In this document: positions 54,819 to 64,000 of the stretch, piece by piece
Layout: each line of letters starts with the position of its first letter
How positions within the stretch are numbered: position 1 is the stretch's first letter
NCBI RefSeq assembly: GCF_901709675.1
Contig: NC_051095.1
Coordinates: 12,227,956 to 12,291,955, forward strand
Direction of reading: 5' to 3'
Origin: Syngnathus acus
Lineage: Eukaryota; Chordata; Actinopteri; Syngnathiformes; Syngnathidae
Length of the DNA stretch: 64,000 bases
Notes under the pieces: generated by a model
What the model saw: only the letters and a program-made list of their open reading frames with translations
Told to the model about the DNA's origin: nothing
The model's database searches: none
Translations under genes and position numbers: made by a program

Positions 54819-56806
54819 ATGAGGATTTGGAGTGTTGTACTTTTACTGCTTCACGCACTGGGTAAGCTTACATGTTGAATAACTTCCATTCTTCTTCTTA
54901 TTTATAATGCCTCTCTCTAAGTGACAGTATATCGCATTGACGTGGTTATAAAACCCTACAACCCTTATAAAGTGACTTGTAAACCTGCTAACTTTTTTTT
55001 TCCGCCAAGCATTTTCTTGATGCCAGGACTATCCAAAAGCTAATAAGGGCGTCTCGCTATTTCAGCGCGTGCTTTTATGTAACTGGATCCATTTATTTTT
55101 AACTCATATTCTTGTCTGACATTCACTGTCTGTTCACAACTCTTGAATGTGAAAGCTTGTGAGTGTGGCCTTTCATGAATGTATTGTGTTTTAAGTCAAA
55201 ACTTCCTCAGGGATAGGTCAATGAATGCCAGTAGGTCTTTGGTGCCTGTAATACACACACGAAAAGCGCAAAGTCCAACCCTCCATTCAAAGCCTTGGGA
55301 GCATGTTTCAACTTGTCCATATTGGTCCGCCCACCTTGGCACACTCCTCACTTCACCCCAATGAGAGCAATCCCGGTCTATGCGCTTCCTAACTCTTCCG
55401 GTTGTTTTCTTTATGTCCAGTGGCATCCAGATTGGCTTGCGGCGCGGCGGTGGACCGTTATGACAGCAACAGGCAGCGGCACACGACTGTCATTAACTTC
55501 CAGGACACTAGCAAAGACAAAAGGCCGGAGGAGGAAAGCAGAGGAGGCGCAACGGTCGCGACACGGGAGGATGAGGATGAGGAGTATGATGATGAATACT
55601 ATGACGATGGGGATGAATATGAGGACAGCACGTCAGGGGATGATGAAGTGGAAATGCCAAGAGGTGAGGACTTGAGAGTCATCACAAATCATAACACCTC
55701 TAGCAGATGTATTGACAATGCGTGTCTTCTATTTAGTTGCAATGTCAAGCAAGCCCCAAAACCCGTCTGCCATCGTGGAGGCAGAAAATACAGAAGGACA
55801 GAGAAGACGAGGGAAGGGAAGAAAGAAGGGGAAAGGGAAAGGAAAGAAAAGGAATCCTTGCCTGAAGAAATATAAAGATTATTGCATCCACGGCACCTGT
55901 CAGTACCTGAGGGACATTCGACAGCCCTCCTGTGTGTGAGTACCAAATCCACTTTTAGATCCTCTCCTTACTCTAGTGTTATAAGACTTCAGAAGTTTTC
56001 ACAATTGGAAACTTTCTATTGGAATTAATGAGAATTTTTGGGAATAAATAATAATATACAATAAAAAAAATTGAAGATTGGACATTGTTAGGGAACTTTA
56101 AAGTAGCTGGGGAAAATGAATTTTCACATAATGCTGAGTAAAATAACTACATTTCATGCAAGTATACAGTTGACTGTTGCTTTGTTGATTTTTTTGTTGT
56201 TGTTGAGTTGCGAGTCAAAATTTGACTGGGCAAGGAGAGTTTCTATTTTGCTTCTTAGATGTTTGCTTATGACAAAACAAAATGTTTATATTTATGTTTG
56301 AATATGATACATTTCCAGGAAACTACTCTCAAGTCCCAGTTCATTTTTCAATTAAGCGGGCCAAAAGCTAAACTTTCTAGCACCTAACTGGAAAATGTCC
56401 TTTGCTTCATAACCCCAATAATGAAGGAACCTTTCCATCCATGTGCAGGTGCCACCCGAGCTATTCAGGGGAAAGGTGTGAATTGGTGACCCTGCCCGTT
56501 GAGAGACCTCAGGAGGGCTACAACCGCACCACGGCTCTGGCCGTAGTGGCCGTGGTGCTCTCGTCCATCTGCCTCACCATCATTGGCCTTCTACTCATGC
56601 TCAGGTGCGCCCAACGCCACGTGAACACACGCAGTTCCACATACATGCATACACTCCAGCTGTACAGGGAATCGCAAAGGATGATTTGTGTAACAATTAG
56701 GCATAATTAGCCCCGTTTTCTGATTGATTCCAGGTTTCACAAGCGGGGAGCGTATGATGTAGAGAATGAGGAGAAGGTCAAGTTAGGGTTAGCATCCAAC
56801 CACTGA
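54819..56806 (+). CDS. hbegf: Heparin-binding EGF-like growth factor precursor
   Basis: Membrane-anchored EGF-receptor ligand, released by metalloprotease cleavage. Coding exons: 54819-54861, 55421-55663, 55737-55935, 56449-56604, 56734-56806. Phases close to 237 residues (human 208). Order of parts: hydrophobic signal MRIWSVVLLLLHAL at 1-14, continuing into exon 2; an acidic, tyrosine-rich propeptide (EDEDEEYDDEYYDDGDEYED); a basic heparin-binding stretch at 118-134 (RRRGKGRKKGKGKGKKR); an EGF domain with six cysteines at 137, 145, 150, 161, 163 and 172 (CLKKYKDYCIHGTC … CVCHPSYSGERC); a membrane helix at about 191-213 (ALAVVAVVLSSICLTIIGLL); and a tail RFHKRGAYDVENEEKVKLG. The tail is nearly identical to mammals. 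A teleost a/b suffix cannot be decided here. Confidence 0.95.
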
Positions 56807-57528
56807 AGAGACAAAGGGTGAGTACATATAATCTCAATTCAATAGTATGTTTAGGGCATTTAGTGGTCTTCTATTAAAAATCATCCACAGAGGAAGGCTA
56901 ATTTGACGAAATATGAAAAGTACCTGACGCAAGTATTCAGACAGTTACAATTATATACCGTTTTAATATAGCTGACTTTTGGGTCAGTTACTGCACTTAT
57001 ATTCAATTGACAAAAAGCCTATACTTTTTGGCCTCTGGAATCCAAGAAGGAGCCTGATGGGTTCATTCGGCTAGAGCAGGAACGGGCGATTTAAATGATG
57101 GAAGGGGTCACAATTTTTCAAAATAGCAAATAACGAGAAATTGCGTATAATTTACGCCATGTGTTTTGCGGGCCTCTATTTGCCCATCAAGGGTTGGGAA
57201 ACCTATGGTGCGTGGGCCATACACAATACAGACTGAGAAGGAATTTGGCCTGGCCCATAATTTAAATCTAAAACCAAATGGCGCGTTGGAGGAACTCTAC
57301 TAAAACGTTCCAAATCATTTAACCAACAAATGCAAGAAGTATGTGTTTGTTGATGCCAAAAAGTTTCACCACCCCGGTCTATATTTTTCCCCAAGATACA
57401 TAAATAGACGAGATAGCGTAGTGAAGCGCAGGGCTAATATCTCACACTGACACACGTTTCCTTCCACGTTTTTGTATAAATTGCAACGCTTATCTCATTG
57501 TTTGCCGTCTTTTCTCCTCCCGTGTTAG

Positions 57529-58556
57529 GCAAAGAAGCGGCGATACTACCTCAAAATAGAAAAAGAAGTGAACCACAGAAGGAGGTCCTGGTGAAAGTAA
57601 AGGAACACAGACGGATGAAGAAGGGAAACAGGGGGCGTCCGCTGCACCCCTAGCTGGATGTTCACGTAAAAAAAAGATAAATGGACAGCTCAGCGTATCC
57701 CCGTAGTCCCCAGGAGAAGAAGACAGCCACATCTGAAGATGGAATATCGGAAGGGTCGGGGGATGGACTGGAATGGAAGTGTGGCAAGCACTCGACAAGA
57801 AGCAGAAGTGAAAGGAACATTTGCTGCTTCCTGATTGTGTGAAAAGAAGTTTCAGACTGAACTGAATCTGATTCAACATCAACAAAGAAAGAGCTCAATC
57901 TGGAATCATTTAAAACAGCAAAAAACAAAGAAAAAAATAGGCAACATTTTATATTTTCCCGCACAAGCGCATTGTTTTTTTTTCTGTACAGTAAACAGTA
58001 TATTTATACTTTTTAATTTATTTATTTAAGCTAACTGTATTTATGTAAGTTTTAACCTCCTTCAACAGTTTAAAGTGGATGTTACAGTTGTTTTTATATT
58101 CCTTATTGGATTTTATTTATTTAAGAAAAAGTAAAATGCTTGCAACTCCTGGACACAAAAAGTGTTACGAAAAATATAACACATTCTGATTTCATTTTGG
58201 CACTCAGAGCATGATCAGTAGCACTGTAATGTTTTTTTGTTTAAAAAAAAAAAGTTTTTTACTGCTTAGTGTTTTTTTGTTTGTTTTTTTAACTGTCATT
58301 TTCACTGAAAACAATCTTAGCGGCTTCCCGCTCAATATGGGACAGTTGAGGGTTGATTGGTGATAAATTCCCTCAGAGTTGTCTGCGTCTGAGCATTGAG
58401 TGCCAAAATGGTGATGAAACTTTCAAAAGGGAGTCCAACATTACATTTGGGGCCTGGCGTCAAAGAACTGTTGAAACAATTTTGATGTCAATCCCATGTT
58501 ATTATCCACGTCTCACCATCATTTAAAGAGAAATTCTTACAATAACAAGCAATAAA
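57529..58556 (+). other. hbegf: hbegf 3' UTR exon
   Basis: After the stop, exon 5 ends at 56817 with donor gtgagt; an acceptor cgtgttag opens a last, untranslated exon at 57529. Human HBEGF has the same arrangement, with exon 6 non-coding. The exon is AT-rich, with ATTTA words (for example tttatttatttaag near 58016-58030) that could destabilise the mRNA. AATAAA occurs at 58551-58556, with a second candidate at 58633-58638. Confidence 0.75.
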
Positions 58557-61500
58557 ATGTGAATTCAAGTGTTCGACGCTTTCAAAAACTGCAGTTCTGA
58601 AGTGATTTAAAAAAAAAAAAGTGATTTAATTAAATAAACGATCCAAATTCTTAACGCCTGTGTGCTGCATCTTCATTTACTCAGGAGTCTACAAACTGGG
58701 ACAATGATGACATTGTGTTTCAGTCATCAGTTAAGTAAGGTCAAGGTTTTTATTTAGCTCTTGGTTTCACCTCCGGACTCTGCTAACACACATTATTGTA
58801 ATATTTGAAAATGTTTCGTCGGGCTCATGATGAATTACGCCATGCTGTTCTGTTGGCTCAGGCTTGAGTCTTATTAATAGTAAACACAATATTTTCATTT
58901 CCTATCTGAAGCACCTGCATCCTGCAGTCTCCTGAGGCAAGCACACATGTTGAGTTGAAGGTGTATGGAGTTTATGTAGCCTTTAAACTTGACTTTTACA
59001 GTCTGGGAACAGTCTGGTCACTTCATCATTCGGCCATTTCATCAAAAAGAACAAACTAAATGATAATTAACCGCCTATTACCTATTTTCTGACCCTATTG
59101 ACTAAAGCCTGCAGGAAATGATTATGAAACAAATATTTTTAGCTTTAGGTGACAGTTACTTAATTTTCTTTTAACTTAACTCATTCACTGCCAATGGCGA
59201 CTCTTGACATCCAACATCGGTTTGAACTGGGCTGGTACTGATGAGTTAATGTATCTCAATTTTCAATGAGTAGCCTAAATTTGAAATGCAGATTGCCGAC
59301 ATCATCAAAATCATCATGACTGATCAATGAGACACCTTACAGCCATGTGAACATTTTCAACAGATGTACAATGTGGTGGACACAGCAGTTTACAGCGGCA
59401 CACTCGCAGAGTTACGCATATGGCCAACCCAACAGATGTCATGTTCAAAGACACGGCACCAGCGAGAACATCTGAGACCTCGGCCGCCCCTGGATGCCAC
59501 TGGGGTTCACAGAAACCACATGCAGTAAACAGTCGCAGGATGCAACAATGCTGTCATGTATGTGCCGCACGCGGTTTTAATGAGGTTTGAGGACACCCGA
59601 AAGACCCAGCTGGGCTCAAAGGCAAGCTGAAAGTGACTCACCCCTTGAAGTCACCTCCTACACGGAAGTTGTTACACAGCTTGTGTATGTGAGTGTGTGT
59701 CGGCTTTCTTTGCTGGTGAGGGTTAACCCAACTTTTATATGTAAAAAGCCGCAGTACTTCCTCAGAAAAACGCAGGGAAGATGTATGTTCAAGCCCTTTA
59801 TTTCCTTACTCATTATTCTGTCACATTTAAAATAAAATGGTGCCTCAACATATTCAAATGCTTTGACAGTGACTCTCCATTTATCACAGGGAATACGTTT
59901 CAGAACCAAGATACGTGAAAGTCTGCACTATAGAAGGATCGTATGAATAAAAATGACTTATATCCTTTGAGCACATTTTAATGCTTTAAAAGATACTTTT
60001 AAAGTGTTCCTTTGCACTTATTCTGGCTGTTTGCAAAAAATGGCAACCACTTCAACAAAACTTAAGAAAATGAGAAGGAGACTCTCTCTTGCCTAATTGC
60101 CCAATAAAGAGGCAAGCGTGCTTGCTTCAAGATGTATTTTTTACCCCTAGTTGAGGTACATAAAGCAAAAGAGTTAAAAATTACATACGGTACCTAAACA
60201 CCAGTACATTCAACCACACTAAAATGTTCTTTTCCAAAAGTCCACTAGCTTAATGCTAGCGTATAATACAAAACGGCATAGATGAGCGAAACCAAATTAG
60301 CATCGCTGTTATAGTAATTATTATCCTTGTGCCCCCAGTCGTCTACACACTATTCTAATGAATACGAATTTGCTAAAATAGCCTACTGTCAATACCTTAA
60401 CCTTGGATAACAAAGAAATGGATGAGTAACAAAAAAATTGCCTTTTCGTCGTTGCCTTTCATGAAAAAAAGCTAAAAGTGCTCATCGGTTATTTTTTTCA
60501 AACATTTAAACTCAAACTAAGACTAATTTGTGACATGAATGCGCATTGGCGTTTGCACATACGTGTATGTGTGACAGGGGATGGTCACTTACAGTAGTCA
60601 AGCCACCTAATCCCGTCCCCTCAATGTCAAGTAGCAAAGAAACCGAAATAGTGTCGTGCCGTCATGCTCGCATAGCTGCTATTCCCGGGATGACGGAATG
60701 CTGAGAGAAGAACGTTCGCTCTGTTCTGTTTCTTAAGCACAGGGGTATGTAACATTGAACTTGTGATTACATTTACAAGAGGCACTGTAAACTGTCAGCC
60801 AAGAAATTCAGTACCCCTGGATTCCAACAATTCAGTTGAACATTTTTGGAATTTTTTTTGCAGTGCAATTTTTGTTTGCATGATTTTCTATGTGAAGAAT
60901 TGTCCACCTTTGAGGTTCCACTGTAATGTGAAAATATGCTCCGTCTGCGTTGTGAATGAGATACTTAGCATGTTTCTGGTGATGCCATGGCATCACCGCA
61001 GTATCACTGACCCATGATCATCCTTGTCTTTCCAAAGAGTTTTTCTCAGCATCTACAGATGGACTGAATAAAAACAGGTGATGACCTTCCTGACTATTCA
61101 TCCGTGCCTGGGTCAGCACTGAGATTGGCTGGCTAACCCACAAGAGTCTAAAGTAAGCTAAGGCGCCATCAAAAGATCACTCTGCAAAGTATAATTAAGT
61201 AGACAGTGGCTGGACTTGATTCGGTCTCAGTGAGGATGGTGAGTTTGTTGTGGAAAGGTGCTTCCTGCCCTGCCGAGAGGCAACAATGGGTGCTTTCCAT
61301 GGAAGTGCGTACGCCGACAGTTGGAAACGCAATTATTTTCTTACCGCACCTCATCAACAGGAGCTGATGTTGTTAGGTGATTAAATTTTGAATTTACCGT
61401 AAAGGGCGTGTGTTTGTTCCCATTCGCAGCTGCTGCTGCTGCCAAAGAGAAGCCACCCAGGACTGATGGATGAAGTGGTGACAACATGGCCGCCGTTATG

Positions 61501-62052
61501 GCGTGACCAAAAAGGGTACGCGCTCAATGGACGAGCACGTGGACGCTGAGGTTGACAAAGCGACAGAGGAGTGAGAGAGAGATAAGGTCATCAGTCACGT
61601 GAGACGGAAAAGATGACTTCCTGTCACTTCCTGTCCACTACCTGCTTTGGTCTTTATTCCTGTGCTGCATACATCTCTAATATCCCCGGCTCCATTTCCT
61701 CATCCTGTCTCCTTTTACTTCCTCTTCCTGTGTGCTTCGTCACAAACGGATACATGCGCTAAGTAATGAAAGCACATGCCTAATTTTCTTTGAGGATATT
61801 TACAGACTGTCCAACATCCTCCAAGTGTTATAAAAATGTGACTCTTACCAGCTACCGAGTAAAGGACACCTGCATGATCCAGTACAAGAGTGATATCCAA
61901 AACTGGGCTTTTTAAATCGACCCACTGCAGCAAACAAATGCATGTTTTACATTTTGGTAACGGTATGTAACACAAACACAAAACGTAGAATTATAGATAG
62001 TGGATTTTTGTGACAAACATGATAACATTGCAAATCCCAGAATTTTGAGTAA

Positions 62053-62396
62053 AGGCCCTATCTTGGTGCCCAGTGCAAATCTAGTGCAAAGTCTAACTGT
62101 GGCACATGGGTGGATTTTTATTTCTTTTGGTATCGATTTGTATCGAAATGGGCATTTGTGCCATTGTGGGTGTAAACACAGCTAACTTGATTCTTGGTCA
62201 ATCAAATCTCCTCTCGTTCCTTTTAAATCCAGGAAAGGCGAGATGCGACGTCTACACGGCAGAAGCATAACATAGCATGGCGTGGCGTGGTCTACCAAAT
62301 TCCCAGACAAGGTGAACTAGACTTGCCGCATGACAATGAATCTATGCCAGTTTTATGCCCAGAGCTTGTGCGCCTGTCTACCAAAATGGAGCCCTT
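62053..62396. mobile_element. MITE-like element
   Basis: The left end aaggccctatcttggt and right end accaaaatggagccctt are imperfect inverted copies. The interior (gtctaactgtggcacatggg, cagctaacttgattcttggtc) resembles the segment at 39235-39410. No coding capacity. The class is not assigned. Confidence 0.5.
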
Positions 62397-63179
62397 AATA
62401 TTTCCAGTAGCGTAATTGAAATCTCTGGCACATATGCACTGTATTATTTCTTCTTAGGTATTGAATGAATGAATGCACTCAAATATGTTAAAAATAATGG
62501 TGCAATACAGTATTATAGACGGGCCAATGTAAGTCATCACAGAGGACAGGTGTATCTGTGTCATCTGTAGATCAGTGAAAGAATACGCTATGGTGCAGAA
62601 TAATTTAGTCAGGGGGCAGCATCAGAATGGAAAATAAAATTGGGCCTAGAATTGAACCTTGCAGTACACCACAAGCAAGGGTACAAGAGGCTGAGCAGCC
62701 TGCAGATGTTCACTCTAAAATGTAAGAGCACTTAATGCAGTCCACTGAAGGGCCACCCCTATTTTTTTCCTGTTTATTATGCTATATCATTTCCAATACA
62801 ATATGAAATAAAATACAACACATAATTCACGAGGCATCACGGTCACTATGATTTCTTTGCAGTATCTCCATATAAGGGTAGATGCTGAGACCATTGTAAC
62901 TCATCAAATGCAACAAAACCTATCAATGACGTGGTGTTTTTGTGTCATTGGTGAAAGCTATTCAGCTTGCTTCTGCCCTCCATGTCAGCAGGGTCCTGAC
63001 TGTGCAGGGATGCCAGCAGATTCCCCATTGCTGATGTCACCCTGCTGGACAGAGACTGTTATGTATCACATTATTAAATGCTCACTGAGCTCTATTTAGG
63101 CCCACATGAGTCTGACGGTGGCATCGCATTACTTACTGGGCACCAACAGTTGGGTGAGAGAGAGCCATCGCCCAAATAC

Positions 63180-63213
63180 GCACACACACACGCACGCGCG
63201 CGCACACACAAAG
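63180..63213. repeat. (CA)n/(CG)n microsatellite
   Basis: CA dinucleotides interrupted by cgcacgcgcgcg. Confidence 0.9.
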
Positions 63214-64000
63214 GCATAACCAAACAGATAGGAAGGAAGGCTGACTGTATGCTTGACTCATCTGTTTTCTCTGCCTTTTACAGCGGGTCCTGCGGCTCTG
63301 TAAAATGCCAAAACTCCTCCCACATCCGTCCAGTGTTTGTTTGCAGAAGCAGGTTTTAGAGGATCAAGAGGACGCGTGCTACTCAGTTGAGGTGGCTGCC
63401 GCTGGGGCCAATTACAAAGGAGGAGGATGGATGTCAGAGTAGACAGCAGAAGGCTCTGGTTACCAAATGAGTGGGCTGCAGACATTCTTTTTCACTGTCT
63501 TTCCTCTGTGGTTGACTGCTGTGCATACCAAGGGGGGGGCACCTCACTTGGCCCCACATTGCTAAATATTTTACACTGTGACTGTTCCAGTTTGATCTTG
63601 AAAGTGGTGTTGGGAAAGAGTGGAGAAATTTCAGTCATGCAAAACTCCCTTTATCACCTACCTCAAGTTTTTTTTAAATTATTGTTTTAAAAATGCCCAT
63701 TTCAACCTATGAAGTTAAATTAAAAAATTGTGATTACATTTTGAAAATACACCAGAATAAAAAGAATTCTCATCCCATTCCTTCAATGACTTCAGCTGCA
63801 GAAATAATTCTAGAAATGTATTGTATAGCTAAATATCTTACATGTGAGCCAGTCTCATTCCACTTTTTGTTGTGCAAAGTACAGTATAGTAAGACCAAAA
63901 AGGAATTTACAAAGCTATTGCATCAGCCGCATGCAAAATCTCATATTATCAGTGCATTCTGTAATAACGTTGTATAATATTCTCAGAGAGTGTATGATCA

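Larger units (their letters stand above)
58640..64000. other. Gene-free right flank
   Basis: No exon with a recognisable protein was found on either strand. Contents seen: a short element with inverted ends ttaactcattcactgcc/gatgagttaa at about 59176-59246, an element at 62053-62396, and a (CA)n tract at 63180-63213. The frames of 60-94 residues look random. Confidence 0.45.

Noticed and set aside
61388-61510. Possible exon after a pyrimidine tract and cag at about 61427
   Set aside because: The frame is short, has no recognisable protein and no matching neighbours.
1-64000. CRISPR array, operon, prophage or other prokaryotic system
   Set aside because: No regularly spaced repeats with unique spacers and no prokaryotic genes; gene structure is vertebrate throughout.

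Overview
The window is nuclear DNA of a ray-finned (teleost) fish. The genes are vertebrate, split by many short GT-AG introns. Between them lie repeat types familiar from teleosts: hAT and Tc1/mariner-like elements with terminal inverted repeats, tRNA-headed SINEs, and the common fish repeat with a 'gagaacatgcaaactccac' box. There is no bacterial, plasmid or viral gene content. The species cannot be named from sequence alone.

Layout. (1) 1-2.6 kb: repeats, including a TIR element and an AGT microsatellite. (2) 2.67-6.34 kb, plus strand: clathrin light chain b (cltb), with the 18-codon neuron-type exon preserved. (3) 6.68-8.57 kb, minus strand: higd2a, two exons, tail-to-tail with cltb; its intron holds a long foldback element. 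(4) 10.3-36.85 kb, minus strand: ankhd1, 39 coding exons giving about 2,700 residues: two ankyrin arrays, an acidic run of 47 residues, and a KH domain. Its 7.8 kb second intron is packed with nested transposons. (5) 40.9-46.1 kb, plus strand: an hnRNP H1-type gene whose exons are recognisable but whose frame is broken by several small indels. (6) 46.6-51.9 kb, minus strand: rufy1, 17 exons, 710 residues, RUN plus FYVE. (7) 52-54.6 kb: repeat-rich spacer. (8) 54.8-58.6 kb, plus strand: hbegf, 237 residues with a 3' UTR exon. (9) 58.7-64 kb: no gene recognised.

The human counterparts of all six genes lie on chromosome 5q (cltb, higd2a, hnrnph1 and rufy1 on 5q35; ankhd1 and hbegf on 5q31), so this looks like conserved synteny with local rearrangement. 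The genes act in unrelated processes: vesicle coats, respiratory complex assembly, ankyrin/KH scaffolding, splicing, endosome tethering and growth-factor signalling. They do not form an operon-like unit.

I reconstructed exons by reading splice sites and codon phase by hand. cltb, higd2a, ankhd1, rufy1 and hbegf close perfectly in phase (about 12 kb of coding sequence). That makes the cluster of frameshifts in the hnrnph1-like gene stand out. I did not find a convincing new molecular system; the most interesting items are the decaying hnRNP H gene, the ankhd1 polyglutamate exon, the foldback element in higd2a and the nested transposons.
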